Positions 35,090 to 47,164 of a stretch of DNA of 64,000 nucleotides are shown here, piece after piece. A model generated the notes under the pieces. The model did not search any database, was not told the origin of the DNA, and saw only the letters and a program-made list of their open reading frames with translations. Position 1 is the first letter of the stretch. Each line of letters opens with the position of its first letter. Made by a program: the position numbers and the translations under genes. The stretch is from Metaphire vulgaris (Eukaryota > Annelida > Clitellata > Crassiclitellata > Megascolecidae), in contig CM030869.1 in NCBI GenBank assembly GCA_018105865.1, positions 3,486,025 through 3,550,024 on the forward strand, in the 5' to 3' direction.

Positions 35090-35399
35090 GAAACTGGCCA
35101 TCACCGCTACGAGGGCAGAGAAATGCGCAGCACAGATCGATTAACCTCTTTTCTCAACCTTTCACGGTGCGCGATACCCCTAAATTCAATTCCGCATGAT
35201 GATGAGGAGCTACTTCGACATCTTTTGAGGCCCTATAGAAGTTAACGATTTTACTTTACTTTACTTACCCACCCCGCAGAATAAAAATTACAGTGGCGCT
35301 GTAGTTGACGAACCTTCTTTTCTTCTTGCTTGTCAGTCGATAAACATCTTAAAATGAGCTGATTACCATTTTTCGTTTTACCACAGCCTTTTACAATTT

Positions 35400-35960
35400 A
35401 CCAATGAGTAAATGTTGGACAATAACAATAAAAGAGACAACATGTCTCTCACCTATTCTCGACATGTTTCTTTGAATTACGAAACTTAAGGTGACCCTCA
35501 TCAATGTCAAGTGATTCCGACTGAAGTACTGGTCCATGCCTGGATTGAGAACCGACTGGATTAACGGTCTCCTGTTCCAAATCACTGCCTCAAACGTCTC
35601 CAGGCGGTGCAGAACACGGTGCGCGACTGATCACTAGGCACCAGACAAATAAACACATTACACCAATCTTGCGAGAACTGCTTCTGGCATCTTCAGAAAG
35701 CGGATACACTACAAACTGTTAACTTGTCGACAATGCTTTAGGAATCTCCCGATTATCTAATCCAGGATTGTCAACTTCTTCGCTCGACAAAAAAAAGCAC
35801 ACGCCTGCGCTGATGACAGTTAACTTGTCTCCCGGTGGACATCCACTAAAATGGGAGACAGGTCGTTTAATCAGGACCAAACGTGTGGAACTCTCTTTAG
35901 ACCTTCGTGATGCGTCTCCATCCCGTGCACATTTCTATCTACCTAAAGACATATATGTTT
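35400..35960 (+). mobile_element. L2/CR1-like retrotransposon fragment present only in block A
   Basis: The plus strand reads CLKRLQAVQNTV and, after a shift, LITRHQTNKHITPIL, the reverse transcriptase C-terminal region seen also at 1-165 and 52.0 kb. Block B lacks it: there 'ccaatttaccactgcac' runs directly to 'actgcacgttaaa'. Confidence 0.75.
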
Positions 35961-36089
35961 GAGAGTTTTAATTGACTGCACGTTAAACAAAGGGCCTAGA
36001 AATATATTTATCTAATCTAATCTAATTTTTTAAAACACTATAGGCCCTATATGGTCGTCTTGCGTTTTAAAATGCCCCGCGTCGCTACT

Positions 36090-36523
36090 TCTATGCCCGT
36101 AAATATTTTTCGCTTGAGTTTCGTTTTATGAACAGAAAATCAAATCTGTTCTCGCATTTTGCTCTTTGTTCTTCGTAACTTGCTTCTTATATTTGTGAGT
36201 ATGAGGTAACCGAACGGTTAAGCGGAATTCACTTGTTTATAAATAGAAGACCGCGTTAAATAAAGGTTTCTTGTTGAGCAAACAAGAATCGTCAAATATT
36301 GTCCTTGTAAAGCGTTTTATGATTAGATTATTCTGGTGTTTAAACTTCTGCGACTACGACCGATGCATTTGAAAGACGAACTTTTCTTATTTTAGATCAG
36401 AATTATTACACCATCGCCTGATTATTTGAATTTGAATTTTGTTTTACAAAAGGTGTCGTTTATATTCGCCAGATGGCGACACAATGTGTCATTAACTGAA
36501 TTACTTGGTCGTGAGGCAAACGC

Positions 36524-36586
<63 letters not shown>

Positions 36587-36590
36587 TTGC
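36090..36590. repeat. interspersed repeat with ATG array
   Basis: 'tatgcccgtaaatat', 'taaataaaggtttcttgttg' and 'cgccagatggcgac', then (ATG)n at 36524-36587. The same sequence is at 22250-22690 and 45400-45897, so it is a mobile family and not only part of the block duplication. Confidence 0.7.
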
Positions 36591-36668
36591 CTAAAATGAT
36601 CACGTAAAATATTTTAGACTTCAAGGTTTCCACTTTTAGTTTAATTCATATTCTCAGTGTCACACCCA

Positions 36669-36680
36669 TTATTATTATTA

Positions 36681-36742
<62 letters not shown>
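36669..36742. repeat. (ATT)n microsatellite
   Basis: ATT tract; the block B counterpart at 45969-46082 is longer. Confidence 0.95.
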
Positions 36743-36744
<2 letters not shown>

Positions 36745-36869
36745 ATTTAGTAAAGTCAACCTTACCCTCTGGTGCTGTTCTTTTGCAGACTGATTTGTGA
36801 AAACATGAAATGCAAAAACACAAACACAGATTACATTAAAATATGTAAAATTCCTCTTGATGTGGAACA

Positions 36870-37020
36870 GCGTTTAAGCTAAACTCTGGACTCCGGGGAC
36901 TGACATGGCCGGGGGAAGTCAGCTAGGGGGCTGCTGTTAGTTGATGTAGTATGCCCCGGGGATTTGAAATTTCCGGGTAAAAGCAATATCTCCCCGGGAA
37001 ACGGACTAGATTAAACACTG
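36870..37020. mobile_element. CAGTGTTTAATCTAG MITE, shortened
   Basis: 'cagcgtttaagctaaactc' to 'ctagattaaacactg'. The counterpart in block B is 46211-46361. Confidence 0.7.
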
Positions 37021-37084
37021 ATGTAGAATATCGAGAAATACAGAAAATAGTTGCAGTATGAAAAATGATTGCATGTGAATAATA

Positions 37085-37320
37085 GTTGAGGAGGTGTCCT
37101 TCTCCATTTGCAGGGGTGTCAAGCCTAATTAATATGCATTTTGTATGCATACCATTGTCACATTACCAAATTTTGGGAGATGTCGACCTCAAATTGAGGA
37201 GGAGGGTTAGGGGTGTAAATATATCCCTGGATGCAAGTGAGTCCCAATCCTTTTATCTTCCATTCGTATCCATTGGCATCCTTTCAAAATGTGGAGGCTC
37301 GAGCCTAGAGACCTAATAGA
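37085..37320. repeat. interspersed repeat, GTCGACCTCAAATTGAGG family
   Basis: Contains 'gatgtcgacctcaaattgag' and 'taatatgcattttgtatgca'. The counterpart in block B is 46425-46660; relatives are at 1195 and 55018. Confidence 0.65.
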
Positions 37321-37480
37321 AGTTTACGACTATATTTAGGATATTTTGTATAATGAAATAATAACAAAATTCTTTCCCCTCCAAATGATCTGACTGAAGG
37401 TTTCGTAAAGTGGTTTTCACACAGACTGACACAGAGCCTTCTAAACCACTTTAAATCACATTTGAATCGCATTATAATAA

Positions 37481-37800
37481 GGTAAAGGTAAAGGTAGTCC
37501 CATACTCGATTTTCGAGCGTTGGGTCCGGTGCTGATCTCCGGTTACTAGGCAAGCAGCAACGCAGGTGGCTTGCGCCATTAATCTAGAGTAGGTTGCCAT
37601 TACTTTCTCTAGACCCACGTTTTACCCTTCGCAGCTTAACGCTGCTACCAATTTATCGACGCCTAAGCGATGAACGGCTTGGTTGGCCGCCGGCACCACG
37701 ATTAGAATCCGGGATGGTCACCCATCCGAGTACTAACCGCGCTCGACGTTGCTTAACTTCGGTGTTCTGACGGGAACCGATCGCACAAGGTAGTCCGTCA
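37481..37800 (-). mobile_element. 5S rRNA-derived SINE, copy in block A
   Basis: Full-looking copy read on the minus strand. The head 'gtgcgatcggttcccgtcag' runs into the 5S internal region (ggttagtactcggatgggtg), then the body with 'ggagatcagcaccggaccca' and the tail (TACCTT)n. Its head ends 30 bp into nkd intron 1 from the splice donor at 37830. Confidence 0.9.
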
Positions 37801-37830
37801 TTTTTTCATATAAACACAAAATTCACTTAC

Positions 37831-37855
37831 CGTGTTTACTGTGCATCCTCCCCAT
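37831..37855 (-). CDS. nkd: naked cuticle exon 1 (N-terminus), copy A
   Basis: The minus strand has ATG then codons for GRMHSKH, followed by a strong donor (CACG|GTAAGTGAAT) in phase 1. MGRMHSKH matches the MGKLHSKP start of vertebrate NKD1. Gly2 is the myristoylation site known in the family. The next exon (34427) supplies the two bases to complete the Gly codon. Only the coding part is given; the 5' UTR lies to the right. An almost identical exon is present in block B. Confidence 0.85.
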
Positions 37856-38550
37856 CGGATGCGTATTCGACGCAGCGCGACGAATATCCAAGACTTGAAA
37901 AACAGCTTACGGAGGAGGACAACAACGCGAAAGCATTTAGAAGTACAGGTTTCCACAGAGAACTCGTTTAATTAAATCCAAAACATCAGACCTAAATGTC
38001 CCTCTCCAGGCGTCGTGTGTTTCCAGGAAGCAGTGTTGTGCTCAGGGCCTTAAGCAATAGGACTATCATATTGCATTCGAGCGGTTATTAAACCCGACAG
38101 ACCAGATACTGAGAAACACCTGGCCATCTATCCATCTGGGAAACACGCTTCCTCCTACAAACCAGCAGCGTTCGCTTCTAAAATCCGCACGAAACAAAGC
38201 GGTAGAACTAATCCGTCGCAGCCTTCATCTCTCCATCCAAAGAAAACGGATTTACCTACAAACTTCGCCGCCCGGTGGCTGGCCGTAGTTACTACCGTTT
38301 CCTACCAGCGCCTCAATGCCAGCGACTGGTGGCGGTGGTAGTGATGATGATGATGGTGGTGGGGGGAGTAAGGAGAGCAGCCGTACCGAGCAGCGGGTTA
38401 CTCAGTCCGATCGAACTGGAAAACGCCGGTGGAACACAACGACACTTCCAAGTTTACCGACGCTGGCGGGTCGAGTGACTGGTGCGTGGTTCAGCGAGGG
38501 ATGGTTCGGAGGGGAGACGAGGGCGAAGGGGGCGAGGCGAGGGGAACGGC

Positions 38551-38620
<70 letters not shown>

Positions 38621-39060
38621 GGCAGACAGACAGACAGACAGACAGAGTTTCTTTGACATCGACGTGTCGACCAAAAGGTAGCCAAAATATCGAAAACCGA
38701 GTCATTTATATTGGCCAGTCGTAGACAGACATTTAATGCCGGCGATGATAAGACAGCGGCGGCGGCGGTGGTGGTGGTGGTGGTGGTGGTGGTAGCAAAT
38801 AGCGACTCCCACCCCGCCCCCACCCCCCCTACCCCTACCCCAGTCACGCACTCGTGTTGTTATGAGCGCCGCACTTGACTGCCATCAGTTCTGTTATCGA
38901 CCCCACCCCACCCCCCACTCCCCACCCTCCCCCCCGTCGACTCCCCCTCACCCGGAGGCAATGCAGAGCCAGCCACAGCCGAAGCATTGTTCGCATTGAC
39001 GCAAAGATCAAACGTTTCTTTGATCGTGCCGACCGACCGACCGACCGAAGCGTACGGTAG
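37856..39060 (-). promoter_or_regulatory. putative nkd 5' UTR and promoter region, copy A
   Basis: The sequence upstream of the nkd start is richer in CpG and GC than its surroundings (about 37860-39060). It includes a (GA)n(CAGA)n tract at 38552-38646, a (GGC)(GGT)n tract at 38757-38795 and C-rich runs. It is kept in both duplicate blocks. No specific core promoter element is claimed. Confidence 0.35.
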
Positions 39061-39474
39061 AAAAACTGTTCGCCTGTGTAACGCTGAAAACGCTGTCTTA
39101 TAGTAAAAAAAAAAAATATATATATATATTATATATATATATACCAAATATAGAAACCACAGACGCGGTTTCTACAACCCCGAACCTTTACACTTTCCCT
39201 TCCTTACCACCCGCACCCCGATAGGTGGCGTCCTTTGCCTCATCAGAGCCTTTACCGACTTGCAGACAGTGTTTAACCTGTTATTCAGCCGGTCGTTATA
39301 TTGAACTGCCGTAGAGTTGGCAATATTTAACATTTTTAAGCGAATTTCCCCCAAAATTATGTACTATTTTAGCAATTTTAGTGTAGACAGCTGTGGCAAC
39401 AGCTGATGTACCCCTAGGGGTACATGTACCACAGGTTGGGAACCGCTGTAAAGCTAATACTGTAGGCCTGCACA

Positions 39475-39660
39475 GGCCCTCCGAGAGGGGGCAGGGGGGC
39501 AACTGCACAGGGGCCCGGCGGTCTGGAGGGGGCCCGGGCCGATGATGAATATGTATAATTAACAATAAAATGAATAATATATAATAATATAATAATAATA
39601 TAACAAGGTTTAAAGTGGTTCAGTAGGGACTGCCCTGTGTGAGAACCACTGTTGCTCCCG
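39475..39660. mobile_element. MITE fragment with CAGGCCCTCCGAG end
   Basis: 'caggccctccgagagggggc' and 'cacaggggcccggcggtctgg' resemble the element at 9030. It marks the start of the insertion that separates block A from block B. Confidence 0.5.
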
Positions 39661-39666
39661 TCCAAT

Positions 39667-41795
39667 CTAATATCCTAAACTACTGAGGTTTATTTTGAAC
39701 TCGTTTACAGTTGTAGCCGTTACTATCCCCTCACCCAGTTCATTCCATCTGTCCACCACTCTTGCACTAAAAAAATGCTGTTTATGTCTCCCAACCCGTT
39801 TCTTGAACAGTTTCATGCTGTGTCCTCTGGTTCGATCATACTCCTTCATTGTAAAAATCTTTCCTTTGGCATTTCCACTTTGTTTGTTAGTATTTTGTAT
39901 GTCTCGATCAAATCCCCTCTCTCTCTTCTTTTTTCCAGGGTTGTCAATCCACAGTGATTTAGCCTTTCCTCATAGGTTAGTTTGTGATATCCCTTGATCA
40001 TCTTTGTTGCTCTTTGTTGCACTCTTTCTAAGGTCTCTATGTCTTTCTTCAGGAATGGACACCATGCTTGAACACAATACTCTAAATGTGGACGTACCAA
40101 TGTCTTGTAAAGTCTTATTATTACATCCTTCTCTCTGCTCACTATCGTTCTTTTGATCATACCTAGAATTTTGTTGGCCTTATTAGCTGCCTCTGCACAT
40201 TGCCTAGATGGCTTTAAGCTGTTATGCATGATGACCCTAGATCTTTCTCCTCGTTTGTCACTTTTAGTCCCTTCCCACATAACTTAAATTCATGATCTGT
40301 TCCCTTCTTCCCAATGTGCATCACCAGAGCATTTATCTGTATTAAAAAGCATTTGCCAATCTGCCGACCACTGGGATAGTCTATTAAGGTCTTGTTGTAA
40401 AATTTTTGCTTCTGCTTCACTATCACTCTGTCCACACAGTTTTGTGTCATCAGCGAATTTTGAAATTTTTGACATTATATCATCATCGATGTCGTTGATG
40501 TATATTAAAAACAATAGAGGTCCCAACACTGAACCTTGTGGCACCCCACTTATGACCTCAGCCCAATCTGAATACTTGCCTCTTATACCTACCTTCTGTC
40601 TTCTGCTCTGAAGCCAGTTTTTTATCCATCCAAGAACTTTACCTCTAATTCCACTGGCCTGAAGCTTGACTGCCAGTCTTGAATGAGGTACTTTATCGAA
40701 TGCTTTTGCAAAGTCCAGGTATACTACATCAACTGCCTTTCCCTCATCTAGCTTGTCGTGGATCTCCTCCAAAAAGTCCAGTATGTTTGTTAAGCAAGAT
40801 CTTCCCTTAATAAACCCATGCTGGCTATCCTTTAAAATCTTGTGTCTCATAAGATGGTCCAGTATATTTGCTTTCATTATTTTCTCCAGAACTTTACACA
40901 CTATACAGGTCAGACTCACAGGCCTATAATTTCCTGGCTCCCCACGGTTACCCTTTTTGAATATAGGAGTGACTACTGCATCCCTCCAGTCCCTAGGGAC
41001 TATTCCCGATTTAAGTGACATATTGAATATTGTGGCTATTACCTCACTAACCTCATGTCTTACCTCATACAGAAATTTTGGGTGTATATTGTCTATTCCG
41101 GGGCTTTTGTCAGTTTTCATTTGACTCAGAATTTCCAGGACACACTCTTTACTGCAATTTATGTCTGATAATGCTTCCTCCTCTTTTCCACAAAATAAAT
41201 TAATGGGCTTTGGTATGTTGGTTGTATTTTCCTTAGTGAACACTGATCCAAAGTAATCGTTCAGAATTGTTGCTGTTTCCATGTCATCCGTCACTGTTTC
41301 TCCAGAATCAGCTACTAATGGTCCCACTTTGTCTTTTCGCTTCATCTTACTTCTTGCATATCCATAAAAACTCTTGCTGTTCCGTTTGATGTCTTTTGCT
41401 AATTTGTTCTCATACTCTGCAATAGCCGCTTTATTTGTAGCTGTTGATTTGTTCCTCTTTTGCACGTAACTGGACTGTAACTGTTTTAATCTCACCTGTT
41501 CCAAACCTTCATTGCTTTGCATATTTAGTCGGTGCTTTCTCAATTTCTTCCACGCTTTGTTTTTGGCCCTTCTCTTCTTCTGTACCTCTCTAGTAACCCA
41601 TGGAAGTTTTTTGTTAAGTGTCCGCTGTTTTGGTATTGTTGAGTCCATAACCCTTGATATGCAATTTTTAAATATTTCCCAGCTTTCTTCTGCATTTTTA
41701 TCCTTTATCATGCTTCCTATGTCCAAATCTTCGATCATCTTCCTAGCCAGATCGTAGTTTCCCCGGAAATAGTTTTTGTTTTTTTGGCTGTGTGT
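39667..41795 (-). mobile_element. Rex1/CR1-like non-LTR retrotransposon, 5' truncated
   Basis: The minus strand encodes a reverse transcriptase: DKSPGIDNIHPKFL, NYRPVSLTCIVCKVLEKIM, QHGFIKGRSC, VYLDFAKAFDKVPH, GVPQGSVLGPLLF and the catalytic FADDTKL. Downstream parts in other frames read TLVRPHLEYCVQAWCPFLKK and FSARVVDRWNELGEGIV, stopping at 39667. The endonuclease domain is missing, so it is 5' truncated at the inverted-repeat junction near 41796. At least two frameshifts divide the tail (near 40290 and 39850). It lies antisense between the two nkd exon-1/2 blocks. Confidence 0.9.
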
Positions 41796-42245
41796 GCTCT
41801 CGGTGTAGAATGAAATAATTATCATACAATTAAGCCCATTATTTTCAAAGTCCGGCAAAGCTATGACGAAATAGTAATTGCAGATGTTACACAGGCCTAT
41901 AGCCTAGTCAGATACCCCGTGAGAATGAGAAAACAAAACCTGACAAGAATCAAATTGGAAATAGTTGCCCTATTATAGCCTAAGGCACGACTCGGCAAAC
42001 GCGTAATGGTAATGGACAAATGACTGGGTGTTGCTGTTGCGTCCTTTTACCGTATAATCTCTTATACCAGATCCGGTCCGCAATTAAGAGAGACTGAAAT
42101 GATAAATAACTTTGTCTGAGAGACTGTTTAAAAATTGTAATTACTCGATATCAAGAGCCCTTTGTACGATAAAATAGTACAATAAACCCTCTCTCGCCTC
42201 CATTATCATTATGTAACATGTGCAACATTGACTTAAACCGAGACT

Positions 42246-42317
<72 letters not shown>

Positions 42318-42425
42318 CATATAAGTACATGGCCTACCGCGTTTCGATTATCTTCGCTGCAGGTTCGGCGACGCAAGGGTGTTATTAAATGATACTAAGA
42401 AATCGCCTGGCTGGCTGGCTGGTTG
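41796..42425 (-). repeat. inverted duplication, arm 2
   Basis: Reverse complement of 31970-32600. It ends with GGCTGGCTGGCTGG (the CCAG repeat) where block B begins. Contains an expanded (AT)n(CATA)n tract at 42245-42320. Confidence 0.85.
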
Positions 42426-43096
42426 GCTATATCTGGTTTATATGGTTTACGCGGTTTATAGTTAAGATTTATACCTCCTCCCCCCAAAAAAATTATTTAT
42501 GCCCCCAAATAAAATTCCTGGCTACGCCTCTGGATATATTTGTTTCCGTTGTTGTTACATGTATTCCCAACCGTTCCATAAGTCGACTATAGGCCTACCC
42601 TATATATATAATAGCAACGCCATAAAACGCCATATAAAACGTAGTGGGAGAGATATTTACCATTTGACCTCAGTTCTATAGCAAACGAAGAAAATCTACT
42701 GGAAAATAAGTCGAGCTCAAGACTGACGCTACTTGGCAGCCAAGGAGTATTCGATTTCACTCTGGGACTGTCACTGAATTATTCTCATTCCTGACTTTCT
42801 GACCCATGATTTCCATCGGCAGCACACCTATTAGTCCCACATCAAATCTATTACACGCCTATTAGGGTATCCAGTGTTTACCAACAAGGTCCGGTTGCTC
42901 CGCCCACTGGTGGGCAGAAAGTTTCCAGAAACCATAGAAACCATTGTTGTCTATTAATAGACGCCAATGGCAGAAGCAGATTTCTTGTCCACCAGCATAG
43001 ATACTGGCTATGTTGGTGGGCATAGAGAGTGTTCTGGATACTCTCATTTAGGTCTAGTTCTGTCGTTAATTGGAATTAATTTGCAAAGCGTTTTAG

Positions 43097-43568
43097 CAGT
43101 GGCGGTTTCACGTGGGGCAGTGTTTATTTAATCTAGACTCCTGGACTCCGGGGAGAAACTGACAAAGCCGGGGGAAATTCTGCTAGGGGGCTGATGTTAG
43201 TTGATGTAGTTGTCAAAATTTCCGAGAGGAAAGGGGAAATTTTCCCCTCCGGAAACAGCCTAGATTAAACCCTGACGTGGGGGATAAGTGAGGATGCACC
43301 CCCCACCAGACTTTTTAAACTTATTTTTTGCTTATGAAACCTATTTTTTGGTAAAAATCTAGTAAAAGTAAGAGGAAAAAACTGCCGGATGACATTTTTT
43401 GCTTGTCAACCTATTTTTGGTAAAAGTGTAGTAAAATTAGTGACAAAACTCCCTTTTGTCAGCCTTTTGGGCAAAGTTTATTGATTTTTTCCTTCCATTT
43501 TCATTCCCCCACCAATTTCCTATGAATTCATTTCATCCCCCCACCAAGAAATCCTGGAACCGTCACTG
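43097..43568. mobile_element. CAGTGGCGGTTTC MITE with nested insertion
   Basis: Outer ends CAGTGGCGGTTTCACG and CTGGAACCGTCACTG with a perfect 8-bp duplication CGTTTTAG. Another MITE sits in its left terminus. Confidence 0.92.
43118..43274. mobile_element. nested CAGTGTTTA-ATCTAG MITE
   Basis: Ends cagtgtttatttaatctag and ctagattaaaccctg. Perfect 8-bp duplication ACGTGGGG, which is part of the host MITE terminus. Confidence 0.93.
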
Positions 43569-43811
43569 CGTTTTAGAACCAAACAGACTTTGGCTGAGTA
43601 ACTGGAAAGTATATGAGACCACTGGTACATCAGCTCACTTGCAGTGTGTTTCCATCACTACATCCAGCATAATACTACGGTAATCAACATTTCATGATAT
43701 GTGAATTTTAAGAAACCTTTTGTAACTACGGCAAGTACATTTATAAACAAATGAATTGACAAGAACAACAGAAAATTTTCCACAATTACCTGACTTCCTG
43801 TTTAAAATAAA

Positions 43812-43999
43812 GGTACTTTCCCGTTGTCCGGACCCCAGTGAAGAGATACTAAGAAATGCTTAGGGTTAGGGTGGCAGTTAGGGTTAGTGTTAGGGTTTAG
43901 GGTGAGGTTAGGGTTATGGTTAGGCTAAAACTCTCTCATCCTAACCCTCACCCTAACCCTAATATCTCTTCACTGGGGTCCGGATAACGGGAAAGTACC
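43812..43999. mobile_element. MITE with telomere-type TTAGGG interior
   Basis: 188 bp. The inverted ends are long (about 37 bp) and start GGTACTTTCCCGTTGTCCGG, with CCAGTGAAGAGATA inside. The interior is TTAGGG variants on one side and CCCTAA on the other. Perfect 8-bp duplication AAAATAAA. Block A has the empty site (tttaaaataaattac near 34245). Confidence 0.93.
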
Positions 44000-44107
44000 A
44001 AAATAAATTACTTCTTATTTCCATAAATTCAATTCAATTTTACTGACAGATGACAAAAAATCTATATCAGCAAAATTTGTGTATATATTTCAAGACACTT
44101 AGCTTAC

Positions 44108-44190
44108 TTCTGACAAGGAACTACCAGAGTTGATGACAGCCACCAAATCTTCAATGGAAGTAACTTTTGCATCCACAAAGGCACATTCGC
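44108..44190 (-). CDS. nkd: naked cuticle exon 2, copy B
   Basis: Identical in protein to the 34345-34427 exon (ECAFVDAKV, SIEDLVAVINSG, SSLSE) with the same acceptor tract and GTAAGC donor. Lies in the duplicate block. If the assembly is correct, a transcript from the outer exon 1 would meet this exon first; exon 1A and exon 2A would then be inside its intron. Confidence 0.62.
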
Positions 44191-45837
44191 CTAAAAAAAG
44201 AAAATTTAAAAACCAATAGAAAATCACAAAATTGCAACAGGAGTGAGACATGATTTGATAACACCCACTGCAGTACATTAAAAAATTCAATTCTTTTTGA
44301 ATAAACATAACCCTGTTGCTAAAATTGACGGCAAGATGGTTAGTGGCAAGGTGTTTAGGACAGGGTTAAGTACCCGTCACTGTATGAACAGACAGAAACT
44401 GGCAGTGGCGGTTCCAAAGAACTCTTGGTGGAGGATGCAATGAAATTCTAGGAAGATGGCGGTTTGTAGGGGGCTCGGGTGCGGTAAACCCTGAAACAGG
44501 CTGATAAGTAAAAAGGTCATCAGCAGGTTTGCATGCAGGGGCCAGGCGACTTGTAGCGATCCGCGAACCCAGTAAACCCTGAAAAATACTAAGAAGCAAA
44601 AAAGGTCGGTGGGGGATGCATCCACAGTCATCTCCAACGTGGCACCCAGGGTTTAATCTTTTCCGTTTTCGGGGAATTTTGGCATACTCCTTTTCCCCCC
44701 CTAGCTAAATTTCAACCCCTTTGTCAGTGACCCCGGAAATTTTGGCATACTACATCAAACTAACAGCAGCCCAACAGCGATGACTTTCCCCGGCTTTAAT
44801 TCAATCAGATTTCCCCCAGGCCCGCCGAGAGAAATCAGTGGCCCCGCAGAATCCAGGAGTCTAGATTAAACACCGTTGAGCACCATTTTTTGCCTCTGTT
44901 AAAACTGAGCCATCACCCCTACGAGGGGCGGTCTCCGGCGACCCCTGGCAAATGCGCAGCACAGATCGATTAACGGATCCTTAGCCTCTTTCCCTGCCGT
45001 GCGTCACGGTGCGCGATAGGCCTAACTTCGTCATATAAGCGCATAGGGATAAGGAGCTACTTCGGTGCATCTTTTGAAAGCGCTATAGAAGTTAACGAGA
45101 TTTTACTTTACTTTACTTACTTCGTCACCCCGCGGCAGAAAAATTAATTACGGTGGCGCTGTAGTTAACAGAACACGGTGGATCTTCTAGACTTGACCAG
45201 TCGATAAACAGGTCCTGGGTGTGGGGCAGGATTAGGCCTACTACTCGTTTTACCACTGCACATTTCCAATTTACCACTGCACACATTTTGTGTATCACTG
45301 CACGTTAAAACAGGCCCTGTCACAAAATTCGCGGTATAACGGTATTTTTTAAAACACTATAGGCCCTATATGGTCGTCTTGCATTTTAAAATGCCCCGCG
45401 TCGCTACTTCTATGCCCGTAAATATTTTGTGGCTTGCGTTTCATTTTATTAACAGAAAATCAAATCTGTTCTCGCATTTTGCTCTTTGTTCTTCGTAACT
45501 TGCTTCTTATATTTGTGAGTATGAGGTAACCGAACGGTTAAGCGGAATTCACTTGTTTATAAATAGAAGACCGCGTTAAATAAAGGTTTCTTGTTGAGCA
45601 AACAAGAATCGTCAAATATTGTCCTTGTAAAGCGTTTTATGATTAGATTATTCTGGTGTTTAAACTTCTACGACTACGATCGGTGAATTTGAAAGACGAA
45701 CTTTTCTTATTTTAGATCAGAATTATTACACCATCGCCTGATTATTTGAATTTTGTTTTACAAAAGGTGTCGTTTATATTCGCCAGATGGCGACGCAATG
45801 TGTCATTAACTGAATTACTTGGTCGTGAGGCAAACGC

Positions 45838-46086
<249 letters not shown>

Positions 46087-46210
46087 ATTTAGTAAAGTCA
46101 ACCTTACCCTCTGGTGCTGTTCTTTTGCAGACTGATTTGTGAAAACATGAAATGCAAAAACACAAACACAGATTACATTAAAATATGTAAAATTCCTCTT
46201 GATGTGGAAC

Positions 46211-46361
46211 AGCGTTTAAGCTAGACTCTGGACTCCAGGGGGATGGCCAAAATCAGCTTCCGGCTGCTGTTAGTTGATGTAGTATGCCAAAATTTCCTGG
46301 GGATTTGAAATTTCCGGGGGAAAAGCAATATCTCCCCGGGAAACGGACTAGATTAAACACT
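46211..46361. mobile_element. CAGTGTTTAATCTAG MITE, shortened, block B
   Basis: Counterpart of 36870-37020 with a shorter central part. Confidence 0.65.
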
Positions 46362-46811
46362 GATGTAGAATATCGAGAAATACAGAAAATAGTTGCAGTA
46401 TGAAAAATGATTGCATTTGAATAATAGTTGGGGAGGGTGTCCTTCTCCATTTGCGGGGTGTCCAAGCCTAATTAATATGCATTTTGTATGCATATCATTG
46501 TCACATTACCAAATTTTGGGAGATGTCGATCTCAAATTGAGGAGGAGGGTTAGGGGTGTAAATATATCCCTGGATCCAAGTGAGTCCCAATCCTTTTATC
46601 TTCCATTCGTATCCATTGGCATCCTTTCAAAATGTGGAGGCTTGAGCCTAGAGACCTAATAGAAGTTTACGTCTATATTTAGGATATTTTGCATAATGAA
46701 ATAATAACAAAATTCTTTTCCCTCCAAATGATCTGACTGAAGGTTTCGTAAAATGGTTTTCACACAGACTGACACAGAGCCTCCTAAACCACTTTAAATC
46801 GCATTATAATA

Positions 46812-47134
46812 AGGTAAAGGTAAAGGTAGTCCCATACTCGATTTTCGAGCGTTGGGTCCGGTGCTGATCTCCGGTTACTAGGCAAGCAGCAACGCAGGTG
46901 GCTTGCGCCATTAATCTAGAGTAGGTTGCCATTACTTTTTCTATAGACCCACGTTTTACCCTTCGCAGCTTAACGCTGCTACCAATTTATCGACGCCTAA
47001 GCGATGAACGGCTTGGTTGGCCGCCGGCACCACGATTAGAATCCGGGATGGTCACCCATCCGAGTACTAACCGCGCTCGACGTTGCTTAACTTCGGTGTT
47101 CTGACGGGAACCGATCGCACAAGGTAGTCCGTCA
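46812..47134 (-). mobile_element. 5S rRNA-derived SINE, copy in block B
   Basis: Nearly the same as 37481-37800, with the same relation to nkd exon 1 (about 30 bp from the donor). Confidence 0.9.
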
Positions 47135-47164
47135 TTTTTTCATATAAACACAAAATTCACTTAC

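Larger units (their letters stand above)
32945..39474. repeat. segmental duplication block A (carries nkd exons 1-2)
   Basis: Matches 42427-48731 over its length, from 'ggtttatatggtttac' to 'actgtaggcctgca'. By eye, unique stretches differ by a few percent (for example around 37840-38150 versus 47175-47480), plus insertions unique to one side. It carries copies of nkd exons 1 and 2, a 5S-type SINE and several MITEs. Confidence 0.9.

Noticed and set aside
37690..37795. Functional 5S rRNA gene
   Set aside because: Only the internal region and part of the head resemble 5S. The sequence continues into a SINE body with a (TACCTT)n tail and recurs with the same body elsewhere.
41800..41858. Start of the reverse transcriptase at the ATG at 41858
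   Set aside because: The first codons come from the inverted flank repeat; retrotransposon homology begins at about 41795.
43855..43970. Chromosome end or telomere
   Set aside because: The TTAGGG variants lie between inverted terminal repeats and an 8-bp target duplication, so they belong to a small transposon.
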